From: Janibacter limosus NBRC 16128
Lineage (GTDB): Bacteria > Actinomycetota > Actinomycetes > Actinomycetales > Dermatophilaceae
DNA length: 64,000 bases
Assembly (NCBI RefSeq): GCF_001570985.1
Contig: NZ_BCSS01000002.1
Span: forward strand, 62,001 to 126,000
Direction: 5' to 3'
Positions 25,917-35,673 of this stretch are shown here, one piece after another (the stretch's first letter is position 1; the number at the start of each line of letters is the position of its first letter). Below the pieces are notes generated by a model that was not told the DNA's origin, searched no databases, and saw only the letters and a program-made list of their open reading frames with translations. The position numbers and the translations under genes were made by a program.

Positions 25917-27410
25917 ATGACAACGCTGCACATCGCCGGAGAATGGCGAGCCGCCGCCTCCGGAGAGACGCGAGAGATCACCTGTCCAGCGGACCGGTCC
26001 GTGGTCGTGACCGTGGACGAAGGGGGCGTCGCCGATGCCCTCGAGGCGGTCCGTGCCGCACGCCGGGCCTTCGACGAGGGCCCGTGGCCGAGCACCCCCA
26101 CCCCCGAACGCGCCGCCCTGCTCACCCGCATCGCAGACCGTCTCGAGCGTGAGCTCGAGGACGTCGCGCGTCTCGAGGCGCTCGACACCGGCAAGCGGAT
26201 GGTCGAGGCGCGTCTGGACATGCAGGACATCGTTGCCGTCTTCCGGCACTTCGCCTCCCTGGCCCAGGCAGAGGCGGGCCGGGTCATCGACGCGGGGATG
26301 CCCGACATCTCCTCGCGGGTCGTCACGGAGCCGGTTGGTGTCTGCGCACTCATCACCCCGTGGAACTTCCCCCTCCTGCAGACCGCGTGGAAGGTGGCGC
26401 CGGCCCTGGCTGCCGGCAACACCTTCGTCCTCAAGCCGAGCGAGCTGACCCCGCAGACGGCGATCTGGCTCGTGCGCGCCCTCACCGAGGAAGGGCTGCC
26501 GGCGGGCGTCGCCAACCTGGTGCTCGGCCCCGGAGCCACGGTCGGAGCGGCGATGACGAGCGCCCCCGAGGTGGACCTCGTCTCGTTCACCGGTGGTCTC
26601 GAGACCGGCCGGACGATCATGGCTGCCGCCGCTGGCACCGTGAAGAAGATCGCCCTCGAGCTCGGCGGCAAGAACCCCAACATCATCTTCGCCGACGCCG
26701 ACCTCGACGCAGCGATCGACAACGCCCTGACGGCGATCTTCCTCGACTCCGGACAGGTGTGCTCCGCCGGCTCGCGCCTGGTCGTCGAGGAGTCCATCCA
26801 CGACCAGGTCGTCGACGAGCTGGTCCGTCGCGCCCCGGCGATCCGGATGGGCGGCCCCTTCGACGAGAGCGCCGAGACCGGCCCGCTCATCAGCGACGGC
26901 CATCGCGACAAGGTCGAGGCCCATGTGGCGGCCGCGGTCGCCGAGGGTGCCGTCCTGCGGTGCGGCGGCGAGCGCCCCGGCGGTGCCCTGTCCAAGGGCA
27001 GCTACTACCCGCCGACGATCCTCGACGGCTGCACGAGTGACATGACGTGCGTGCAGGAGGAGTCCTTCGGTCCGGTGCTCACCGTCGAGACCTTCTCCGG
27101 TGAGACCCGCGACGCTGCCGAGGACGCGGCCATCGCCATCGCCAACGACACGATCTACGGGTTGACCGGTGCCGTCTGGACCCAGGACGCCGGCCGGGCC
27201 GAGCGGATGGCCCGACGACTGCGTCACGGCACGGTGTGGATCAACGACTTCCACCCCTACGTGCCCGCCGCCGAGTGGGGTGGGATGAAGCAGTCGGGCA
27301 TCGGCCGCGAGCTGGGCACTGCCGGCCTGCACGAGTACCAGGAGACCAAGCACATCTGGCACAACACGCGGCCCGCCCGGGCGGGATGGTTCCACGACCC
27401 GCAGGGCTGA
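25917..27410 (+). CDS. betB: Betaine-aldehyde dehydrogenase
   Basis: The 497-residue aldehyde dehydrogenase oxidises betaine aldehyde to glycine betaine with NAD(P)+. Catalytic residues are in place: Asn150 ([12 protein letters not shown]), Glu248 (LELGGKNPN) and the nucleophile Cys282 ([12 protein letters not shown]), with the usual GxxxxG replaced by [12 protein letters not shown]. Family identity is supported by the neighbouring choline dehydrogenase and BCCT carrier. AAGGAG precedes the ATG by 4-9 nt. The gene starts downstream of the TetR operator and begins the betB-betA-betT operon. Confidence 0.9.
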   Translation: MTTLHIAGEWRAAASGETREITCPADRSVVVTVDEGGVADALEAVRAARRAFDEGPWPSTPTPERAALLTRIADRLERELEDVARLEALDTGKRMVEARLDMQDIVAVFRHFASLAQAEAGRVIDAGMPDISSRVVTEPVGVCALITPWNFPLLQTAWKVAPALAAGNTFVLKPSELTPQTAIWLVRALTEEGLPAGVANLVLGPGATVGAAMTSAPEVDLVSFTGGLETGRTIMAAAAGTVKKIALELGGKNPNIIFADADLDAAIDNALTAIFLDSGQVCSAGSRLVVEESIHDQVVDELVRRAPAIRMGGPFDESAETGPLISDGHRDKVEAHVAAAVAEGAVLRCGGERPGGALSKGSYYPPTILDGCTSDMTCVQEESFGPVLTVETFSGETRDAAEDAAIAIANDTIYGLTGAVWTQDAGRAERMARRLRHGTVWINDFHPYVPAAEWGGMKQSGIGRELGTAGLHEYQETKHIWHNTRPARAGWFHDPQG

Positions 27411-27457
27411 GCGCCATCCAGCGCACATACACACACAACGGGGAGAGAGACACCACC

Positions 27458-29218
27458 ATGACAAAGCGCTACGACTACGTCATCGTCGGCGGAGGATCTG
27501 CCGGCTCGGCGCTGGCCAACCGACTCAGCAGCGACGCGAGCACGACCGTGCTCGTCCTCGAGGCCGGTCGGGCCGACTTCATCGCCGATCCCTTGATCCA
27601 CATGCCCGCCGCGCTGATGTTTCCGGCGGGCAACCCCCTCTACGACTGGGCCTACGAGAGCGAGCCGGAGCCCTACCTGGACGGCCGCCGCGTCAAGCAC
27701 GCGCGAGGCAAGGTCCTCGGGGGCAGCTCGAGCATCAACGGCATGATCTTCCAGCGGGGCAATCCCGGTGACTACGACGCCTGGGCCTCCTTCGACGGGA
27801 TGGACCAGTGGGACTACGCGCACTGCCTTCCCTACTTCAAGCGCATGGAGACCACGACGGCAGGCGCGGATGCATGGCGTGGTGGGGCCGGTCCCCTCAA
27901 GCTCGAGCGTGGCCCCGCCGAGAGCCCGCTCTTCCAGGCCTTCTTCGAGGCCACCACCCAGGCGGGCTTCGCGCGCACGGACGACGTCAACGGCTATCGA
28001 CAAGAGGGCTTCGCCCCCTTCGACCGCAATGTCTACAAGGGCAGCCGGATGTCCGCCTCACGGGCGTACCTGCGTCCCATCCGAGACCGCAAGAACCTGC
28101 ACATCACCACACTGGCGACCGTGACCGGTCTGCGGTGGCAGGGCAACCGCGTGACGGGCGTCGACTACGTCCGCGCCAACAAGCGCAAGCACTCCGTCGA
28201 TGCCGGCGAGGTCATCCTCTGTGGTGGAGCCTTCAACTCCCCGCAGCTGCTCCAGCTCGCTGGTGTCGGCGACCCGGAGACGCTGCGCACCGCCGGGGTC
28301 ACGCCGCACATCGAGCTGCCGGGCGTCGGCGAGAACCTGCAGGACCACCTGGAGGTCTACCTGCAGCACGTCAGCCTGCAGCCCGTGTCCATCGCTCCGT
28401 GGCTGAAGAAGTGGAAGGCGCCGTACATCGGGGCCGAGTGGCTCTTCCTCAACCGTGGTGTCGGTGCCTCCAACCACTTCGAGGGCGGTGGCTTCATCCG
28501 CACCAACGACGAGGTCGCCTACCCCAACCTGATGTTCCACTTCCTCCCGATCGCCGTGCGCTACGACGGCACCCCGTCTGAGGGCAAGCACGGCTACCAG
28601 GTGCACATCGGGCCGATGAACTCCGATGTGCGCGGCAGCCTGAGGATCAAGGATGCCGATCCCTTCAACAAGCCAGCGATCCGCTTCAACTACCTGTCCA
28701 CCGAGAGGGATCGCCGCGAGTGGATCGAGGTCGTGCGCGCAGCGCGACACATCCTCGACCAGCCGGCCTTCGCCCCCTTCGACGGTGGTGAGACCTCGCC
28801 CGGTCCGAGCGTCCAGACCGACCAGGAGATCCTCGACTGGGTCGCCAAGGACGCCGAGACGGCCCTGCACCCCTCCTGCTCGGCCAAGATGGGCACCGAC
28901 GCGATGTCGGTCGTCGATCCCGCCTCCATGCGGGTCCACGGGACAGAGGGTCTACGGGTCGTCGATGCGTCCGTCTTCCCGACCATCACCAACGGCAACA
29001 TCTACGCGCCCGTGATGATGGTGGCGGAGAAGGCCGCCGATCTCATCGCCGGCAACACTCCGCTGGCCCCCGAGAGCCCGCCCCTGTACCGCGCTGGTCA
29101 GGGCATGCCGCTCTACCCGGAGGGTGACCCACGCAATGCTGCGTGGGACGCGCGGACCGACCTGCCGAGCGCGTCGCGCGTCCTGCGGGACGCCGAGGCG
29201 AAGGGGGCCGGCCGGTGA
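27458..29218 (+). CDS. betA: Choline dehydrogenase (GMC oxidoreductase)
   Basis: The 586-residue FAD-dependent GMC oxidoreductase oxidises choline to betaine aldehyde. The N-terminus has the dinucleotide motif [18 protein letters not shown], then VLEAGRAD and the GMC signature [18 protein letters not shown]. The C-terminal active-site His lies in [12 protein letters not shown] and Asn in [11 protein letters not shown]. Length is slightly above the 556-residue E. coli BetA because of a C-terminal extension (about 30 residues, ending EAKGAGR). It follows betB by 47 nt with GGGGAGAGAG ahead of the ATG, and its stop overlaps the start of the transporter gene (GTGA). Confidence 0.92.
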   Translation: MTKRYDYVIVGGGSAGSALANRLSSDASTTVLVLEAGRADFIADPLIHMPAALMFPAGNPLYDWAYESEPEPYLDGRRVKHARGKVLGGSSSINGMIFQRGNPGDYDAWASFDGMDQWDYAHCLPYFKRMETTTAGADAWRGGAGPLKLERGPAESPLFQAFFEATTQAGFARTDDVNGYRQEGFAPFDRNVYKGSRMSASRAYLRPIRDRKNLHITTLATVTGLRWQGNRVTGVDYVRANKRKHSVDAGEVILCGGAFNSPQLLQLAGVGDPETLRTAGVTPHIELPGVGENLQDHLEVYLQHVSLQPVSIAPWLKKWKAPYIGAEWLFLNRGVGASNHFEGGGFIRTNDEVAYPNLMFHFLPIAVRYDGTPSEGKHGYQVHIGPMNSDVRGSLRIKDADPFNKPAIRFNYLSTERDRREWIEVVRAARHILDQPAFAPFDGGETSPGPSVQTDQEILDWVAKDAETALHPSCSAKMGTDAMSVVDPASMRVHGTEGLRVVDASVFPTITNGNIYAPVMMVAEKAADLIAGNTPLAPESPPLYRAGQGMPLYPEGDPRNAAWDARTDLPSASRVLRDAEAKGAGR

Positions 29219-31230
29219 GCACCGACATCGACCCCCGCCAGGTCGACGAGCGTCCGGCGAGGCCGCGCGTCAAGGTCTCCGTCCTGCTCGTCTCCGGTGC
29301 TGTGACGATGATCGTCGCGGCGTGGGCCCTGATCGCGCCGGCGAGGGCCGAGGCGACTCTCGCTGACCTCGTCGGCTGGATCTCCAACTGGTTCGGGTGG
29401 TTCTACATCGCCCTCGCCACGATCGTCCTCGTCTTCGTCATCTACGTGGGGGTCCGGTACGCCAGAGTGCGCCTCGGGGACGACGAGGACCGGCCGGAGT
29501 TCTCCACCTTCGCCTGGGCGTCGATGCTCTTCGCAGCAGGCATCGGCACCGATGTGATGTTCTTCGCCGTCGCCGAGCCGGCGAGCCAGTACCTGGCTCC
29601 GCCGCAGGGACAGGGCGGGTCCGTCGAGGCAGCCCGCGAGGCCACCGTCTGGACGCTCTTCCACTACGGGATCACCGGCTGGGGCATGTACGCCCTCATG
29701 GGCGTTGCCCTGGGCTACTTCGCCCACCGCAAGAAGTTGCCGCTGGCCGTCCGCTCCGCGCTCTACCCGATCTTCGGCAAGCGCATCCGAGGTCCGATCG
29801 GTGACGCCGTCGACATCGCGACTGTGCTCGGCACGATCTTCGGTGTCGCGACGTCACTCGGCATCGGCGTCGTCATGCTCAACGTCGGTTTGGGCGTCAT
29901 GTTCGATGTCCCGCAGGGCATCCCGGCCCAGGTCGCTCTCGTGGTCCTCGCGGTCGCGGTCGCTGCCACCTCGGCCACGACCGGTGTGGACCGGGGCATC
30001 CGCCTGCTCAGCCAGCTCAACGTGCTCCTCGCGATCCTCCTCGCGCTGTGGGTCCTCGTCACCGGAGACACGGCCTTCCTCCTGCGCGCCATCACGATGA
30101 ATGTCGGTGACTTCGTCTCGATGTTCCCCGGGATGACCCTCGACACGATGGCCTTCGACCACCCGACGGAGTGGATGAGCCTGTGGACGCTCTTCTTCTG
30201 GGCGTGGTGGATCGCGTGGGCATCCTTCGTGGGCATGTTCCTCGCGCGCATCTCCAAGGGGCGCACCATCGGCCAGTTCATGCTCGGCACCCTGACGATC
30301 CCCTTCACCTACATCGTCATGTGGGTCTCGATCTTCGGCAACTCCGCGGTCAAGCAGATCGCCGACGGGGACAAGGCCTTCGGCGAGCTCGCGACCAGCG
30401 CCCCGGAGCAGGGCTTCTACAGCCTGCTCCAGCAGTACCCGGGTGCGTGGTTCCTGGTTGGTCTGGCGACCTTCGTCGGACTGCTCTTCTACGTGACGTC
30501 AGCCGACTCGGGTGCGCTCGTCATGGCCAACCTCAGCTCCGACCTGCCCGACAGCGAGACCGACGCCAGTCCTTGGCTGCGCATCGGGTGGGCTGCCGCG
30601 ACAGGGGTGCTCACCATCGCGATGCTTCTGGTCGGGGGGATCGTGGCACTGCAGTACGCGACGATCGTCATGGGTCTCCCCTTCGCCGTCGTCATGGTCC
30701 TGGTCATGATCGGGCTGTACAAGGCACTCGAGGCCGAACGCACCCAGGTCAGTGCCGCACGCCTCTCGCTGACGAGCCATCTCGCTGGCCGGGAGAGCGG
30801 TCACCAGGGGTCGTGGCGCCGCCGCGTGGCCACCACCTTCGGGACCGTCAGCCTCAAGCGGGCCAACGAGCGACTCACCTCCGTGGTCGTACCGGCGCTC
30901 CACGAGGTGGCCGAGGCCATGGAGAGCGAGGGCCGTACGGCTCGCGTCGAGGTGGGCGACGGCGGTGCCACGGTGCCTGGTTCAGCCCGTCTCGTCGTGG
31001 GTAAGGGTCCGGCGCCCTTCACCTGGTCGGTGCGGGCCCACCGGGTGGCCGCACCCAGCTACGGCACCCGGATGATCGAAGCCGACGACCGCACGACCAG
31101 GCTCGAGGTGGCCCTGCCGACCGGCGGCGGCTACGACGTCTTCGGCTACAGCGCTGAAGAGGTCTGTCACGACGTCCTCGACCACTTCGAGAGGTGGTCC
31201 AGCGCAGAGGTGCTTGCTGAGCACCCCTGA
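29215..31230 (+). CDS. betT: BCCT family choline/betaine transporter
   Basis: The 671-residue carrier belongs to the betaine/choline/carnitine transporter family (12 transmembrane segments, about 40-530). The characteristic motif is seen in segment 8 as [20 protein letters not shown], and [20 protein letters not shown] is the conserved segment 3. A C-terminal cytosolic domain of about 140 residues follows, as in osmoregulated BetT/BetP-type carriers. Its task is uptake of choline for the two dehydrogenases. The GTG start overlaps the betA stop (GTGA), and the frame continues open upstream but the added residues are Arg-rich and unlike the family. Confidence 0.9.
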   Translation: MSTDIDPRQVDERPARPRVKVSVLLVSGAVTMIVAAWALIAPARAEATLADLVGWISNWFGWFYIALATIVLVFVIYVGVRYARVRLGDDEDRPEFSTFAWASMLFAAGIGTDVMFFAVAEPASQYLAPPQGQGGSVEAAREATVWTLFHYGITGWGMYALMGVALGYFAHRKKLPLAVRSALYPIFGKRIRGPIGDAVDIATVLGTIFGVATSLGIGVVMLNVGLGVMFDVPQGIPAQVALVVLAVAVAATSATTGVDRGIRLLSQLNVLLAILLALWVLVTGDTAFLLRAITMNVGDFVSMFPGMTLDTMAFDHPTEWMSLWTLFFWAWWIAWASFVGMFLARISKGRTIGQFMLGTLTIPFTYIVMWVSIFGNSAVKQIADGDKAFGELATSAPEQGFYSLLQQYPGAWFLVGLATFVGLLFYVTSADSGALVMANLSSDLPDSETDASPWLRIGWAAATGVLTIAMLLVGGIVALQYATIVMGLPFAVVMVLVMIGLYKALEAERTQVSAARLSLTSHLAGRESGHQGSWRRRVATTFGTVSLKRANERLTSVVVPALHEVAEAMESEGRTARVEVGDGGATVPGSARLVVGKGPAPFTWSVRAHRVAAPSYGTRMIEADDRTTRLEVALPTGGGYDVFGYSAEEVCHDVLDHFERWSSAEVLAEHP

Positions 31231-31269
31231 GCGGTCAACGGGGTCGACTCCCGTCGAGCCGATGGCGCA

Positions 31270-31295
31270 GGCCCGTCCACTCACGTGGGCGGGCC
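31270..31295 (+). terminator. Probable terminator of the bet operon
   Basis: GGCCCGTCCAC and GTGGGCGGGCC pair around a 4-nt loop with one mismatch (T opposite G). The hairpin lies 40 nt after the betT stop. There is no U-tract, so it is rated as likely only. Confidence 0.45.
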
Positions 31296-31374
31296 CGTCC
31301 CCAGCCGGTGTCCGATCGCCAGAGTCGTGGCATCGTGGAGACCTCGCAATGAGGCGATCTCCAGGAGGACCCGA

Positions 31375-33003
31375 ATGACCGCAGCCACTCTCCCTTCGTA
31401 CACGTCAGGAACCTCCGAGCTACCCCTGCTGGGAGACACGATCGGGGCCAACCTCGAGCGCACCGTGGCGCTCCACGGCCAGCGTGAAGCTCTCGTTGAT
31501 GTACCGAGCGGACGCCGGTGGACCTACAGCGAGCTGCTCGCTGACGTGGACTCCGTGGCCAAGGCACTGATGGCGAAGGGGGTGGCCGCTGGCGACCGCA
31601 TCGGCATCTGGGCGCCCAACTGCCCCGAGTGGACGATCCTGCAGTACGCCACCGCGCGGATCGGCGCGATCCTCGTCAACGTCAACCCGGCCTACCGCAC
31701 GCACGAGCTGACCTATGTGGTCAACCAGTCGGGGATGCGGATGCTCGTGAGCGCGGTGTCGCACAAGACCTCCGACTACCGCGCGATGGTGGAGGAAGCC
31801 CGCTCGGAGACTCCCGGCCTGAGCGAGGTCGTCTACGTCGGGGACCCGACGTGGGACGCGCTCGCCGCGGGCGACGCCTCCGTGACCGACGAGCAGCTCG
31901 CCGAGCGCGGCGCCTCCCTGACGCCCGACGACCCGATCAACATCCAGTACACGTCCGGCACCACGGGGTTCCCCAAGGGGGCGACGCTCAGCCACCACAA
32001 CATCCTCAACAACGGCTACTTCGTCGGCGAGATGATCGACTACACCGAGGCGGACCGCATCTGCATCCCGGTGCCCTTCTACCACTGCTTCGGCATGGTC
32101 ATGGGCAATCTCGCGGCCACCTCGCACGGGGCCTGCATGGTCATCCCGGCGCCGTCCTTCGACCCGGGTGCCACGCTGCGAGCGGTCGCGCAGGAGCGCT
32201 GCACTTCGCTCTACGGCGTCCCGACGATGTTCATCGCCGAGCTCGACCTTCCCGACTTCGCCGACCACGACCTGAGCACGCTGCGCACCGGCATCATGGC
32301 CGGCTCCATCTGCCCGGTCGAGGTGATGAAGCGCGTGGTGGCGCAGATGAACATGACCGAGGTCGCCATCAGCTATGGCATGACCGAGACCTCACCGGTG
32401 TCGACGATGACCCGCACCGATGACGACCTGGCCCGGCGCACCGAGACCGTCGGGCGCTCGATGCCGCACATCGAGTCCAAGGTCGTCGATCCGCTTTCGG
32501 GCGTCCCCCTCCCCCGCGGCGAGACCGGCGAGCTGTGCACCCGCGGCTACAGCGTGATGCTGGGTTACTGGGACCAGCCGGACAAGACCACGGAGGCGAT
32601 CGATGCTGCCCGCTGGATGCACACCGGTGACCTGGCGACGATGGACGAGGACGGGTACGTCAACATCGTCGGTCGGATCAAGGACCTCGTCATCCGTGGC
32701 GGCGAAAACATCTACCCGCGCGAGGTCGAGGAGTTCCTCTACAGCCACCCCGACATCGCGGACGTCCAGGTCATCGGCGTCCCGGACGACAAGTACGGCG
32801 AAGAGCTCATGGCCTGGGTCGTGCTCCGCGAGGGCGCTGCGGCGCTGACCGCCGACGACGTGCGGGAGTTCGCGTCCGGCAAGCTCGCCCACTACAAGAT
32901 CCCGAAGTACGTGCACGTCACGGACGCCTTCCCGATGACCGTCACCGGCAAGGTGCGCAAGATCGAGATGCGAGAGCAGGCCCAGCAGCTGCTCGGTTCG
33001 TGA
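31375..33003 (+). CDS. Fatty-acyl-CoA synthetase-like AMP-binding enzyme
   Basis: The 542-residue protein is a member of the acyl-adenylate-forming family. It shows the P-loop-like motif QYTSGTTGFPKGATLSHHN, YGMTETSPVST, the hinge GDLATMDEDGYVNIVGRIKD and the C-terminal catalytic Lys in TVTGKVRKIEMR. These features fit medium/long-chain fatty-acyl-CoA ligases (FadD3/35-like). The reaction is ATP + fatty acid + CoA to acyl-CoA. ATG at 31375 follows AGGAGG and is preferred to GTG/ATG further upstream. It ends in a large palindromic terminator and has no co-oriented partner. Confidence 0.9.
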   Translation: MTAATLPSYTSGTSELPLLGDTIGANLERTVALHGQREALVDVPSGRRWTYSELLADVDSVAKALMAKGVAAGDRIGIWAPNCPEWTILQYATARIGAILVNVNPAYRTHELTYVVNQSGMRMLVSAVSHKTSDYRAMVEEARSETPGLSEVVYVGDPTWDALAAGDASVTDEQLAERGASLTPDDPINIQYTSGTTGFPKGATLSHHNILNNGYFVGEMIDYTEADRICIPVPFYHCFGMVMGNLAATSHGACMVIPAPSFDPGATLRAVAQERCTSLYGVPTMFIAELDLPDFADHDLSTLRTGIMAGSICPVEVMKRVVAQMNMTEVAISYGMTETSPVSTMTRTDDDLARRTETVGRSMPHIESKVVDPLSGVPLPRGETGELCTRGYSVMLGYWDQPDKTTEAIDAARWMHTGDLATMDEDGYVNIVGRIKDLVIRGGENIYPREVEEFLYSHPDIADVQVIGVPDDKYGEELMAWVVLREGAAALTADDVREFASGKLAHYKIPKYVHVTDAFPMTVTGKVRKIEMREQAQQLLGS

Positions 33004-33059
33004 CCACATGACGAAGGGTGGTACCCCCGATCGGGAGTACCACCCTTCGTCATGTGGTC
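33002..33059. terminator. Large perfect bidirectional terminator
   Basis: The arms run 33002-33024 and 33037-33059; each is 23 bases (beginning GACCACATGACGAAGGGTGG) and they are exact reverse complements. The 12-nt centre CCCCGATCGGGA is itself partly palindromic. It overlaps the acyl-CoA ligase stop codon and ends 11 nt before the stop of the convergent membrane protein gene. Confidence 0.85.
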
Positions 33060-33069
33060 CAGCGGCTGG

Positions 33070-34401
33070 TCAGAGCTGCTGGGTGTCACCCTGCTGCGGA
33101 GCCTGTGTGGGCTGCGCCTCGGCCTTGGCCGAGAGGCGGTCCAGCTGACGGGCGGCCGCGTCGCGACCACCGAGGCCGAAGGCGAGGGCGGCTGCTGCCG
33201 CGCCACCGACGACGAGGGCACCGAAGCCGAGCTCGATGATCGAGTCCGCGATGCCCATGTACTTCAGGCCCATCGCGACGAAGAGCACGATCGTGGCGTA
33301 CTTGACGATCGTCGCCCCGACACCGGACAGCATCTTCGCCAGCAGGTTGGCGACGAAGAAGCCGGCAGCGATGATCGCTGCACCGAAGATGACCTTGCCA
33401 CCGAGGCTGAGGACCTCGCTGAGGAACCTCGTGATCTGCGGGAAGTTCAGCAACTGCGCTGCCATGACCGCGAAGAAGAGCACGATCGCGATCTGCGCCA
33501 CCTTGGCGATGACCGGGACCACCTTGGTGCCGGCGGGCAGCACGTCCAGCTCGGCGAGCTGACGATCCACCCCGACACCGTCGAGGATCTGCTCGATGAT
33601 GTCACCGGCGAACTTGGCGATGAAGATGCCCAGCGCCAGCATGAGGCCGGCCGCGATGATCAGCGGGATCGCGTCGAAGATCGACTGGAGCATCTGCTCC
33701 GCCGGACGGGAGATCGACTCGATGCCCAGGATCTGCAGGGCGGCGATGGTCACGACGATCATGATGAGCGCGTAGATGACGGTGGCGACCGTCTTGGGGA
33801 TCGACGTGCCAGCACCCTGAGCACCGGCAGGCACGGCGCCGTAACCGGCGGGCGGCTGCGGCTGGCCCTGGTGCTGCGCGTGCGGCGCGGCGGGCTGGCC
33901 CGGGGGCGGCGGGGGCGGTCCGGCAGGGGCTGTTGCCGGAGCACCGGGGATCGAGCCGGCCTTGGAGCCAGCCGTCTTGAGCCACTTGTCGAAGGGCAGT
34001 GCGGCCAGGGCCGTCTGGACGAGCTGACGGACCACCTTGGCCAGCAGTGCACCGACGAAGAAGACGATGCCCGCGCCGATGAGGTTGGGCAGGAAGCCGA
34101 GGACCCCGTCGACCATGCCCTGGATGGGCGCGAGGACCTGGTTGAGACCCAGGACCTGGAGGATCGCGACGAGTCCGAGCATCCAGACGATGAGCGACCC
34201 GATGGAGCCGAGCGTCGTGCCGACGCTGGCACCGTCCGAGCCGGCCCGCTGGAGGGCGGGAACCTTGCTGGAGAGCTTGGTGAACAGCGACTTGACGATC
34301 ATCGCCACCAACCACGTGACGACAAGGATGGCCAGGGCAGACAGGGCCTTGCCCAGCAACCCCGCCCACTCGATGTCGTTGAGGAAGTTCTGCGCTTGCA
34401 T
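33070..34401 (-). CDS. Mechanosensitive-channel-like TM-helix-repeat protein (CmpX-like)
   Basis: The 443-residue membrane protein contains repeated conserved-TM-helix units: an N-terminal set (about 12-140; LPNLIGAGIVFFVGALLAKV), a Pro/Gly/Gln-rich linker (about 150-205), and a second set (about 205-400; IPLIIAAGLMLALGIFIAKF and VIFGAAIIAAGFFVANLLAK). The unit P-x-x-x-x-[AG]-[AG]-hydrophobic-x-x-x-[AG]-x-x-x-[AG]-[KR] is that of the TM_helix family found in CmpX and mechanosensitive-channel relatives. A hydrophilic tail ends TQAPQQGDTQQL. Likely an osmotic-stress-related membrane protein, but channel activity is inferred. It converges on the acyl-CoA ligase. Confidence 0.78.
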   Translation of the reverse strand: MQAQNFLNDIEWAGLLGKALSALAILVVTWLVAMIVKSLFTKLSSKVPALQRAGSDGASVGTTLGSIGSLIVWMLGLVAILQVLGLNQVLAPIQGMVDGVLGFLPNLIGAGIVFFVGALLAKVVRQLVQTALAALPFDKWLKTAGSKAGSIPGAPATAPAGPPPPPPGQPAAPHAQHQGQPQPPAGYGAVPAGAQGAGTSIPKTVATVIYALIMIVVTIAALQILGIESISRPAEQMLQSIFDAIPLIIAAGLMLALGIFIAKFAGDIIEQILDGVGVDRQLAELDVLPAGTKVVPVIAKVAQIAIVLFFAVMAAQLLNFPQITRFLSEVLSLGGKVIFGAAIIAAGFFVANLLAKMLSGVGATIVKYATIVLFVAMGLKYMGIADSIIELGFGALVVGGAAAAALAFGLGGRDAAARQLDRLSAKAEAQPTQAPQQGDTQQL

Positions 34402-34548
34402 GATGTCCTCCCATTGACGTTCTGAAGTACTTCCTACCCTGCGACCGTAACGACCTTCGGCGCCGTGCGCCGGGTGAGGAAGTCACCGTTTCCCGATGGT
34501 TAGGGTGATCACATGCACTGGGACACAGGCGGAGGGAGTGGCTGAGCG

Positions 34549-35673
34549 GTGAACTGCCCACACTTCGACGCCGGCGAGTGCGGCTCATGCACCCTCATGG
34601 GAGTCCCCTATGCGACCCAGGTCGACGAGCTGGCCGCTGAGGTCGCTGACCGGTTGGCCGACCACGTGACCCACGAGCAGTGGTCCACTCCCCTGGTCGG
34701 TCCGGCGTCCGGCTTCCGCAACAAGGCCAAGCTCGCGGTCGGCGGGACGAAGGAGGCGCCGACCTTCGGCATCCTCGACGCCGACCTGAGGGGAGTACCC
34801 CTCCCCGAGTGCGGGCTGTACACACCGGCGCTCGCGGACGCGCTGGACAGCTTGCTGCCGGTAGTCGCGGAGTTGGGCCTGGCCCCCTTCGACGTCCCGG
34901 CTCGGCAGGGTGAGCTCAAGCACCTGATCGTCACCGGGTCACCCGACGGCGAGGTCATGGTGCGCTTCGTGCTGCGCTCGCCCGGCCAGCTGCCCCGTGT
35001 TCGGCGGGGGCTCGACGACCTGCATGCTGCCGTCCCCGGTCTGCGCGTGGTCTCGGTCAACATCCAGCCCGAGCACAAGGCGGTCCTGGAGGGTGAGGAG
35101 GAGATCGTCCTCACCGAGCACGAGACGCTGCCCATGCGGCTGGACGACATCACCCTGCACCTGCGTCCACGCAGCTTCTTCCAGACCAACACCTTCGTCG
35201 CCACCGGTCTGTACCGGCAGGCCCGCGGCTGGATCACCGAGATCGACCCGGCGAGCGTCCTCGACCTGTACTGCGGGGTGGGCGGGTTCGCACTCACCGC
35301 AGCACTGGCGCCCGGGCGCGACCGACGGGTCCACGGGGTGGAGGTGTCCGCCGACGCCGTCGCCAGCGCCCGACGCTCCGCGAGCGAGCTCGGCGTGGAC
35401 GTCGACTTCGAGGCGGCAGACGCGAGAGGGCTGAGCGCCCTCGACCACGAGCTGGTGGTGCTCAACCCACCCCGGCGGGGCGTCGGCAGTGACCTGTGCG
35501 CGGCCATCGAGTCCGCCGCACCCGACCACCTCGTCTACTCCAGCTGCAATGCGGTGAGCCTCGCGCGCGACCTGTCCGAGCTCCCCGGCTACCGGGTGAC
35601 CCGAGCCCGCTTCTTCGACATGTTTCCGCAGACGCGACACCACGAGGTCATGGTGCTGCTCGAGAGGACCTAG
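34549..35673 (+). CDS. rlmC: 23S rRNA (uracil-5-)-methyltransferase, RlmC-type
   Basis: The 374-residue enzyme transfers a methyl group from S-adenosylmethionine to C5 of a uridine in 23S rRNA. An iron-sulfur cluster is predicted from Cys3, Cys11, Cys14 (CPHFDAGECGSCTLM) and a fourth Cys at PECGLYTP. The SAM-binding motif LDLYCGVGGFALTAA, the acidic LNPPRRGVG and the catalytic nucleophile Cys333 in YSSCNAVSLARDL are all present, as is the C-terminal DMFPQTRHHEVM. No TRAM domain precedes it, distinguishing it from RlmD. GTG at 34549 gives the expected N-terminus, MNCPHFDAG. Its stop overlaps the convergent gdpd stop in the tetramer CTAG. Confidence 0.92.
   Translation: MNCPHFDAGECGSCTLMGVPYATQVDELAAEVADRLADHVTHEQWSTPLVGPASGFRNKAKLAVGGTKEAPTFGILDADLRGVPLPECGLYTPALADALDSLLPVVAELGLAPFDVPARQGELKHLIVTGSPDGEVMVRFVLRSPGQLPRVRRGLDDLHAAVPGLRVVSVNIQPEHKAVLEGEEEIVLTEHETLPMRLDDITLHLRPRSFFQTNTFVATGLYRQARGWITEIDPASVLDLYCGVGGFALTAALAPGRDRRVHGVEVSADAVASARRSASELGVDVDFEAADARGLSALDHELVVLNPPRRGVGSDLCAAIESAAPDHLVYSSCNAVSLARDLSELPGYRVTRARFFDMFPQTRHHEVMVLLERT

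Noticed and set aside
34530-34560. tRNA-Ser/Leu-like start (GGAGGGAGTGGCTGAGCGGT)
   Set aside because: The sequence continues into the rlmC coding region, without an anticodon arm or CCA-side pairing.
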